Positions 1-5,602 of a stretch of 64,000 bases of DNA are shown here, piece after piece. The notes beneath the pieces are model-generated. The model was given only the letters and a program-made list of their open reading frames with translations, was not told the DNA's origin and searched no databases. Position 1 is the stretch's first letter, and each line of letters begins with the position of its first letter. Location of the stretch: positions 1-64,000 of the forward strand of contig CBDDDI010000006.1 of the NCBI GenBank assembly GCA_965226565.1, read 5' to 3'. Source of the DNA: SZUA-444 sp965226565 (GTDB lineage Bacteria; Bacillota; Clostridia; Oscillospirales; Ruminococcaceae). The position numbers and the translations under genes are program-made.

Positions 1-560
1 AAAGTGAAAAAGCTGGTAACGCAGATATGGTTTATGTTTTTGCTTCAACTGCTAAAGTAACATTTGCTGGTGCTGGAATTTCAATGGTTGCTGCATCGGA
101 TACTAACCTTGATTATATGAGAAAACTGATGTCTATTCAAACAATTGGTTCTGATAAGATTAATCAGTTAAGACACATTAAATATTTTAAAGAAGAAGGT
201 TCAATAAAAGAGCATATGAAAAAACATGCTGATATTATTAAACCAAAATTTGAAATTGTACTTAAGTCACTTGAAGAAGAAATTGCTCCTTATGGAATTG
301 CTAAATGGCATAAACCATCAGGTGGATATTTTATATCATTTAATTCTATGGATGGATGTGCAAAAAGGATTGTTGAATTGTGCAAAAATGCAGGTGTTGT
401 TTTGACTCCAGCTGGTGCTACATTCCCTTATGGAAAAGATCCTAGTGATAAAAATATTCGTATTGCTCCAACATTCCCTCCAGTTAGTGAACTTGAGATA
501 GCTATGAAACTATTTTGTCTATGTGTCAAAATTGCTAGTATTGAAAAACTTCTAAAGTAA
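1..560 (+). CDS. PLP-dependent aminotransferase, class I/II fold (3' part only)
   Basis: The reading frame is open at the left edge (frame starting at base 3) and ends in TAA at 558-560, so only about 186 C-terminal residues are visible. The stretch STAKVTFAGAG near the start looks like the segment around the PLP-binding lysine of fold-type I aminotransferases. Downstream, KPSGGYFISF and the C-terminal NIRIAPTFPP match the small-domain substrate-carboxylate (arginine) region of the family. The closest group I recognise is the aspartate-aminotransferase/MocR-like family common in Clostridia (Pfam Asp_aminotransf type), from memory only. Substrate cannot be decided. A rho-independent terminator follows directly, so this is the last gene of its unit. 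Confidence 0.8.
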   Translation, partial: SEKAGNADMVYVFASTAKVTFAGAGISMVAASDTNLDYMRKLMSIQTIGSDKINQLRHIKYFKEEGSIKEHMKKHADIIKPKFEIVLKSLEEEIAPYGIAKWHKPSGGYFISFNSMDGCAKRIVELCKNAGVVLTPAGATFPYGKDPSDKNIRIAPTFPPVSELEIAMKLFCLCVKIASIEKLLK

Positions 561-571
561 TATAAAAATTG

Positions 572-609
572 AAAAAAAGAACTTTTCTATTATGAAGAGT
601 TCTTTTTTT
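572..609 (+). terminator. rho-independent terminator after the aminotransferase
   Basis: An A-run, then AAAGAACTTTTC, a short loop and GAAGAGTTCTTTTTTT make a hairpin followed by a T-run, 12 bases after the aminotransferase stop codon. Confidence 0.8.
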
Positions 610-674
610 GTGTCAAAATATAAATAAAGCATGTTTAATTATTTTAATTATGAAATTTAATAGTGTTTTTACTT

Positions 675-704
675 GCATAGTAAAAAGTTGTACGTACATA
701 TAAA
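675..704 (+). promoter_or_regulatory. putative sigma-E-type promoter of sigK
   Basis: GCATAGT (675-681) and CATATAAA (697-704) are separated by 15 bases and lie about 30 bp upstream of the sigK start. They resemble the -35 and -10 elements of the mother-cell sigma factor SigE, which is known to transcribe sigK in Bacillus and Clostridium. The match is by eye and imperfect. A strong RBS (GGAGGA, 723-728) follows. Confidence 0.4.
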
Positions 705-735
705 TTAATATATTACTATTTATGGAGGAGATTAT

Positions 736-1083
736 ATGCTATCTAATTTAATATATTTTGCTTTGAACAATTTATTATATTTTGCACTTCATCTTGAAAG
801 TAATGGTGCATTTCCAAAGCCATTGTGTGCAAAAGAAGAAAAAGAATATTTTGAAAGAATGGAAAATGGTGATTCTGAAGCTAGAAATAAGCTTATTGAA
901 CATAATTTAAGATTAGTTGCTCATATTATAAAGAAATATTATTCTCAAACAAAAGATAATGAAGATCTTATTTCTATTGGTACAATTGGTTTAATAAAAG
1001 CTGTGAATACTTTTAATTATAAAAAAGGTAATAAGCTTGCTACATATGCTAGCAAATGTATAGAAAATGCTATTGTAACATAA
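736..1083 (+). CDS. sigK: Sporulation sigma factor SigK, N-terminal half (interrupted gene)
   Basis: The 115-residue frame matches pro-SigK. A hydrophobic leader of about 20 residues (LSNLIYFALNNLLYFALHLE) resembles the pro-sequence cleaved by SpoIVFB. It is followed by AFPKPL, the region-1.2/2 motif LIEHNLRLVAHI, and EDLISIGTIGLIKA (core RNA polymerase binding). The frame then runs through LATYASKCIEN and ends in a short non-homologous tail (AIVT, stop). The rest of SigK is encoded at 5232-5596. Joining across the 12-bp core 1058-1069 / 5232-5243 gives one frame of 228 codons through CIENEILMHF. By analogy with Bacillus subtilis and Clostridioides difficile, this half is inactive until a site-specific recombinase removes the element in the mother cell. 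Because a pro-sequence is present, SigK here should be controlled by excision and by proteolysis; as I recall, C. difficile SigK lacks the pro-sequence. Confidence 0.93.
   Translation: MLSNLIYFALNNLLYFALHLESNGAFPKPLCAKEEKEYFERMENGDSEARNKLIEHNLRLVAHIIKKYYSQTKDNEDLISIGTIGLIKAVNTFNYKKGNKLATYASKCIENAIVT
1058..1069 (+). other. left attachment core of the sigK element
   Basis: GTATAGAAAATG at 1058-1069 is repeated exactly at 5232-5243. The first copy sits at the point where the SigK frame stops resembling sigma factors; the second is where resemblance resumes. Recombination anywhere in the core keeps sigK in frame (TGT ATA GAA AAT GAG ATA). The exact crossover dinucleotide cannot be seen. Confidence 0.85.
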
Positions 1084-1095
1084 TGGCTCAAAATA

Positions 1096-1134
1096 AAAAA
1101 GTCAGCTCCAAATTTTATGGAACTGACTTTTGTT
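1096..1134. terminator. bidirectional terminator inside the left end of the sigK element
   Basis: AAAAAGTCAG-CTCC, a loop, then GGAA-CTGACTTTTG form a hairpin with A- and T-rich flanks. It lies between the truncated sigK frame and the 3' end of the minus-strand flavoprotein gene and can terminate both. Confidence 0.7.
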
Positions 1135-1142
1135 ATATTTTA

Positions 1143-3194
1143 TTATAGTTTCATTGCAACGTCCCAAGCGCCCCAAATTACAGTACGTAGGTTTCCTATT
1201 TTTTTGCAGTCTCCTACAACTGTTGTTTCTTTTTCAAGGCTTAAAGGTGTAGATTTATATCCTACAGATACTACAACATCATCAGCTGAGATTGAGAATG
1301 TTTTACCACTCTTATCTTTAACAACAACACCAGTATCAGTAACTTCTTGTAAAGCAGTTTCAAAATGAATTTCAACATTATTATGATTAAAGAAATCTCT
1401 TAAATATGAGCTGTTAGCAAGACATATTCCTTTTCCTATCATAAGGTCATCTCTCATTTCAACAATAACAGGAGTTTTACCTTTTAGATATAAATCATAA
1501 GCAATTTCACAACCTGTAAGTCCACCACCAACAACGATTACTTTATCGCCAACTGGTTTTTTGCCAAGTAAATAATCACATGCTTCAATAGCTTTTTGAG
1601 CACCTTTGATTGGTAATCTTCTTGGTTCACTACCTGTTGCTACAACAACTTCATCAAAATCTAAAGCAGTTTTTTCATCAACAGTAGTGTTAAGATTGAC
1701 TTTAATATTTAGGTCGTTAATTTGTTTTTTAAACCATTCAATAAGTTCTCTATCTTTTTCTTTAAATGAAGGGCTTGCTGCTGCAATAAATACTCCACCA
1801 AGTCTATCACTTTTCTCAAAAATAGTAACATCATGTCCACGTAATGTAGCAACTCTAGCTACTTCCATTCCGCCAATTCCTCCACCAATTACAGCGATTT
1901 TTTTGCTGTTTTTAGTAGGTTTAATTAAATATTTCTTTGATTGCATTGTTCTAGGATTAATAGCACATCTTGCCATTCCAGCTGAATCACTTAAATCTTG
2001 ATCATTTGGAACACCTTTATAACTAGCCATTGTAAAACATCCATTGTGGCAGCTAATACATGGCATAATGTCTTCTTCGTTATCATCCATAAGTTTAGTA
2101 ACCCATTGTGGATCAACTAAGAATTGACGAGCAAATCCAACAGCATCAATTTCACCTTTGCTAACAGCATCAGCACCTGCAGATGGTTCCATTTTTCCTG
2201 CACAAATAACAGGAACATCTACAAACTTTTTAATATGTTTACAATCATCAAGATTACAGTTACTTGGCATATACATTGGTGGATGAGGCCAGTACCAAGA
2301 ATCGTATGTTCCGTTATCAGCATTGAATAAATCATAACCAGCGTCTTGCAATATTTTAACTGCTTGTTCGCTTTCTTTCATATCTCTACCAATATCTTCG
2401 TAATCTTCTCCAGGAAGAATACCTTCTCTGAAATCTTTAACTTTAGATAAAACAGAATATCTAAGTGAAAGTGGATAATCTTCACCACAGACTTTTTTAA
2501 TTTCTTTAGCAATATCACATGGAAAACGAAGTCTGTTTTCTAAAGAACCACCAAATTTATCAGTTCTTTTATTAGTGTATTTTGTAGCAAATTGGTCAAG
2601 TAAATATCCTTCATGAACTGCATGGATTTCTACGCCATCAACACCAGCTTCTTTTAATTTTTTTGCAGTTTGTCCAAATGCATAAATCATTTCTTCGATT
2701 TCTTCAATAGTCATTTCTCTTGAAGGAGCTTTATCAGACCATCTGTTTGGCAATTCAGATGCAGACATTGTTATTCTGTCAATATCAATAATAGGTTTTG
2801 CAAGTGTTTTTAGGAAATTGTTTGTTGTAAGTTTTTCCATTGGCTCAGTTACTGCAAATGCACGTCCAAATCCAGCAGTAAGTTGAACAAAAAGTTTTGC
2901 TCCTGTTTTGTGGAATTCTTCCATATATTCTTTAAGTTCTTTAAATGCTTTATTGTTTTTGTAAAGCCATGCTCCACCTATAACATTTCTGATAGGAGCT
3001 ATACCTGGCAAAATTAATCCAACATTGTTTTTAGCACGTTCTAATATAAAATCAGCAGCTTCTTTGTCAAAATGGTGCAATTCCATCCAACCAAAAAGTG
3101 AAGTTCCTCCCATTGAAACTTGTACAATTCTGTTTTTGATTTCTAAATCTCTTACTTTCCATGGTGTAAATAAGCTTTCATATTCTTTTTTCAT
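1143..3194 (-). CDS. Old-yellow-enzyme/2,4-dienoyl-CoA-reductase-type NAD(P)H:flavin oxidoreductase
   Basis: The 683-residue protein has the full architecture of the FadH/BaiCD-like family. An N-terminal FMN TIM barrel (about 1-365) includes FTPWKVRDLEIKNRIV and GVDGVEIHAVHEGYLLDQF. A 4Fe-4S cysteine cluster follows (CISCHNGC, then a further Cys in MARCAINP). A C-terminal FAD/NAD(P) module (about 430-680) has two Rossmann glycine motifs, VIGGGIGGMEVA and VVGGGLTGCEIA. The family reduces carbon-carbon double bonds of enoates or steroid/bile-acid intermediates; the substrate here is unknown. It is the main cargo of the sigK element, and its start is supported by AAAGGTAAATTT upstream of ATG. 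Nothing in it suggests a role in excision. Confidence 0.85.
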   Translation of the reverse strand: MKKEYESLFTPWKVRDLEIKNRIVQVSMGGTSLFGWMELHHFDKEAADFILERAKNNVGLILPGIAPIRNVIGGAWLYKNNKAFKELKEYMEEFHKTGAKLFVQLTAGFGRAFAVTEPMEKLTTNNFLKTLAKPIIDIDRITMSASELPNRWSDKAPSREMTIEEIEEMIYAFGQTAKKLKEAGVDGVEIHAVHEGYLLDQFATKYTNKRTDKFGGSLENRLRFPCDIAKEIKKVCGEDYPLSLRYSVLSKVKDFREGILPGEDYEDIGRDMKESEQAVKILQDAGYDLFNADNGTYDSWYWPHPPMYMPSNCNLDDCKHIKKFVDVPVICAGKMEPSAGADAVSKGEIDAVGFARQFLVDPQWVTKLMDDNEEDIMPCISCHNGCFTMASYKGVPNDQDLSDSAGMARCAINPRTMQSKKYLIKPTKNSKKIAVIGGGIGGMEVARVATLRGHDVTIFEKSDRLGGVFIAAASPSFKEKDRELIEWFKKQINDLNIKVNLNTTVDEKTALDFDEVVVATGSEPRRLPIKGAQKAIEACDYLLGKKPVGDKVIVVGGGLTGCEIAYDLYLKGKTPVIVEMRDDLMIGKGICLANSSYLRDFFNHNNVEIHFETALQEVTDTGVVVKDKSGKTFSISADDVVVSVGYKSTPLSLEKETTVVGDCKKIGNLRTVIWGAWDVAMKL

Positions 3195-3747
3195 ATAAAT
3201 TTACCTTTCACATTAATATATTTTATTTTCTATATAATTTTTATATCATATCTATTATATCATCTTCCTTTTATAATAAAATTTACTGTCAAAATCATTA
3301 ATGTAAAATATAGAAAGTGAATTATATAGTTACTTCATTTTCACATTAACTTCTTTTAATAGTATATCATACATAATAATAAAAATAAAGACGTTTATAC
3401 CATTTATACAAATTTATATAACAAATATTATTATAACACAAATAGTATATTAATATAGTTGGATTGTTGTTTAACAAATTGTTAAAATTTAATTTATATT
3501 TTGTTTTATTTTTAAAAAAAGATTATGGATTTTATCTTTTGAATAAGATGATTTTTTTAGTTTTTGTAAAATTATCTCAGCATGGATTATTGCAACTTTA
3601 TCTTTAAGTTCATTTTTAGTTTTTGTATCTTTTGGATTATAAATAAAAATTTGCATATTGTTCCTCTTTCTAAATTAATATTAAATTTTATGGTTTGTAG
3701 TTTGTCTTTTATTACTTATTTTTTATACATAAAGGTGATTTGAATAT
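3195..3747. other. intergenic region of the sigK element holding one small gene
   Basis: About 550 bp of AT-rich sequence lie between the flavoprotein start and the recombinase start. It contains a 55-codon minus-strand gene (3489-3656), listed separately. The rest (3195-3488 and 3657-3747) shows no frame with an RBS. TATACATA at 3724-3731 could be a SigE-like -10 for the recombinase, but I see no convincing -35. Confidence 0.5.
3489..3656 (-). CDS. Small basic protein of the sigK element (candidate recombination directionality factor)
   Basis: This 55-codon minus-strand frame starts ATG at 3656-3654 with a good RBS (AGAAAGAGGAACA) 4-5 bases upstream. It encodes a lysine-rich protein (12 Lys of 55) beginning MQIFIYNPKDTKTKNELKDK and mostly predicted helical. 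It is the only small gene in the element and is divergent from the recombinase. In C. difficile, skin excision needs the recombinase plus a small element-encoded directionality factor (CD1234). Position, size and charge fit that role, but I did not establish sequence similarity, so function is inference. Confidence 0.5.
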   Translation of the reverse strand: MQIFIYNPKDTKTKNELKDKVAIIHAEIILQKLKKSSYSKDKIHNLFLKIKQNIN

Positions 3748-5244
3748 ATGAATACAGTAAATAGAAAAATAGCGATATATTCTCGGAAATCAAAATTTAC
3801 AGGAAAAGGTGAAAGTATAGAAAATCAAATTGAGTTGTGTAAAGAATATATTAAAATTCATTTTTGTGATGTCAGAAATGAAAATATTCTTGTTTTTGAA
3901 GATGAAGGTTTTTCTGGTGGACATCTTGATAGACCTAAATTTAAAGAAATGATGGAACTTGTAAAAAATAAAGAAATATCAAATATTGTTTGTTATCGTT
4001 TGGATAGAATAAGTCGTAATATTGGAGATTTCGCAGTTCTTATTGAAGAGTTAAATAATTTAGATACAGGATTTATTTCTATTAAAGAACAATTTGATAC
4101 ATCTTCTCCAATTGGACGCGCGATGATGTATATTGCTTCTGTTTTTTCACAGCTAGAAAGAGAGACTATTGCAGAACGTATTCGTGATAATATGCATGAA
4201 CTTGCCAAAACAGGCAGATGGCTTGGTGGAACAACTCCAACAGGATATAAATCTGAAGCAATAGAAAAAATAACTATAGATAAAAAAATAAGAAAAACTT
4301 ATAAATTAACGATGGTTGATAAAGAAATAGAATTAATTAAGATTATTTTTGATAAATTTATTGAAACAAATTCTCTTACTAAAACAGAAACTTATTTAAT
4401 TCAAAATAATTATAAAAGTAAAAATAATAAAGATTTTTCTAGATTTGCTATACGTAATATTTTAGAAAATCCAGTTTATATGATTGCAGATAAATATAGT
4501 TACGAGTATTTTATTAATAATGATGTAGAATTGTTTTCTGATAAAAAAGATTTTAATGGTGAATTTGGAATTATGGCTTATAACAAAACTTTGCAAAAAC
4601 ATGGAAAGACTCATGAAATAAGAAAAATGAAAGATTGGATTGTTGCTGTAGGCAAACACAAAGGTATAATTACAGCTAAAGATTGGATAAAAGTTCAATC
4701 TATGTTATTACAAAATAAAGATAAAAATTATCGTAAACCACGAAGTAATGTTGCTTTATTATCAGGTGTTTTATTTTGTAAATGTGGAAATTATATGAGA
4801 CCTAAACTTACTAAACGTAAAAACAAAAAAGGTGAAAATATTTATTATTATCTTTGTTCTATGAAAGAACGAAGTCGTATGCAAAAATGCAGTATTAATA
4901 ATTTATATGGAAATATGATTGATCAAATTGTTTGTGAAGAAATAAAAAAACTATCAGAAAATCATGATGCTTTTTTAAAAGAGTTAAACAGTTTAAAAAG
5001 AGATTTTGATTATAATAAATTATGCAAAAATAATACTGAAAATGAGGTTATAAATGAAAATAAAATTCAAGAATTTTGTGATTTTGCTAAAATTTTTGAT
5101 AATGTTAGTGTAGAACAAAAAAGAGCCATCCTAAAAACTTTAATAAGTAAAGTTATTTGGGATGGCGAAAATGTACATATTTATTTGTATGGAAGTGAGC
5201 AAAAAGATGATTTATTAAATCCGTTATGTGAGTATAGAAAATGA
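3748..5244 (+). CDS. Large serine recombinase of the sigK element (SpoIVCA-like)
   Basis: The 498-residue protein has the large-serine-recombinase order. The N-terminal resolvase domain (about 7-155) has the catalytic serine in IAIYSRKS (Ser15), SIENQ, CYRLDRISRN and SPIGRAMMYIASVFSQLERE. The recombinase DNA-binding domain follows (about 175-300, GGTTPTGYKSE onward). A zinc ribbon has FCKCGNYM with later cysteines (YLCSM, KCS), then a lysine-rich helical stretch and a C-terminal domain ending CEYRK. It is collinear with sigK, and its last three codons plus TG of the TGA stop lie inside the right attachment core. The expected job is excision of the element to rebuild sigK, as SpoIVCA does in B. 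subtilis. In the excised circle the TGA becomes TGC and the frame continues 26 codons. Confidence 0.92.
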   Translation: MNTVNRKIAIYSRKSKFTGKGESIENQIELCKEYIKIHFCDVRNENILVFEDEGFSGGHLDRPKFKEMMELVKNKEISNIVCYRLDRISRNIGDFAVLIEELNNLDTGFISIKEQFDTSSPIGRAMMYIASVFSQLERETIAERIRDNMHELAKTGRWLGGTTPTGYKSEAIEKITIDKKIRKTYKLTMVDKEIELIKIIFDKFIETNSLTKTETYLIQNNYKSKNNKDFSRFAIRNILENPVYMIADKYSYEYFINNDVELFSDKKDFNGEFGIMAYNKTLQKHGKTHEIRKMKDWIVAVGKHKGIITAKDWIKVQSMLLQNKDKNYRKPRSNVALLSGVLFCKCGNYMRPKLTKRKNKKGENIYYYLCSMKERSRMQKCSINNLYGNMIDQIVCEEIKKLSENHDAFLKELNSLKRDFDYNKLCKNNTENEVINENKIQEFCDFAKIFDNVSVEQKRAILKTLISKVIWDGENVHIYLYGSEQKDDLLNPLCEYRK

Positions 5245-5596
5245 GATACTAATGCATTTTAGAAATGTTAAAAAAAGTATGGGTGATTTGCATTTTGAAG
5301 AATCAATTGATATAGACAAAGAAGGCAATCAGCTTACTTTAATGGATATAATTTCTGAGCATGAATGTATGGTAGATAAAGTTGATTTAATTATTAAATC
5401 TCAGCAATTATATAAGTTTATTGATAAATGTCTTACTCCAAGAGAATCCCAAATTATCAAACTTAGATATGGCTTATATGGACTTTATCCATTAACACAA
5501 AGAGAAATAGCTCAAAAACTTGGTATATCAAGATCTTATGTATCTAGAATAGAGAAAAAGGCTTTAGGTATTTTAAGAAAAAATTATGAAAAGTAG
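5228..5596 (+). CDS. sigK: Sporulation sigma factor SigK, C-terminal half (interrupted gene)
   Basis: From the core onward this frame encodes ENEILMHFRNVKKSMGDLHF, then the region 3 and 4 part of SigK, including LTPRESQIIKLRYGLYG and the -35-recognition helix-turn-helix (TQREIAQKLGISRSYVSRIE). It has no RBS or natural start of its own; the GTG at 5228 is only the first possible start and overlaps the recombinase 3' end. It resembles B. subtilis spoIIIC in its relation to spoIVCB. It becomes residues 112-228 of SigK after excision. It ends 6 bases before the converging GGDEF/EAL gene. Confidence 0.92.
   Translation: MSIENEILMHFRNVKKSMGDLHFEESIDIDKEGNQLTLMDIISEHECMVDKVDLIIKSQQLYKFIDKCLTPRESQIIKLRYGLYGLYPLTQREIAQKLGISRSYVSRIEKKALGILRKNYEK
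5232..5243 (+). other. right attachment core of the sigK element
   Basis: Second exact copy of GTATAGAAAATG. It overlaps the last codons of the recombinase (TAT AGA AAA TG) and the first conserved codons of the SigK C-terminal half (ATA GAA AAT G). Confidence 0.85.
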
Positions 5597-5602
5597 ACTT
5601 AA

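Larger units (their letters stand above)
1058..5243 (+). mobile_element. compact skin-like sigK intervening element (4,174 bp between core copies)
   Basis: A developmentally excised element is the best reading. It splits sigK, is bounded by a 12-bp direct repeat, and encodes a large serine recombinase whose 3' end overlaps the right core. It holds three genes: an old-yellow-enzyme flavoprotein (minus), a 55-aa basic protein (minus) and the recombinase (plus). As I recall, skin of B. subtilis is about 48 kb and that of C. difficile about 15 kb, both cutting sigK in this conserved region; at 4.2 kb this one is unusually minimal and has no phage structural genes. Precise excision would leave one core copy and an uninterrupted sigK. 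Whether excision is limited to the mother cell cannot be seen from sequence. Confidence 0.9.

Noticed and set aside
3748..5596. Reading the serine recombinase and following HTH gene as a prophage integrase with its regulator.
   Set aside because: The HTH frame is the C-terminal half of SigK and joins exactly to 736-1068 through a 12-bp core. No phage gene is inside the element.
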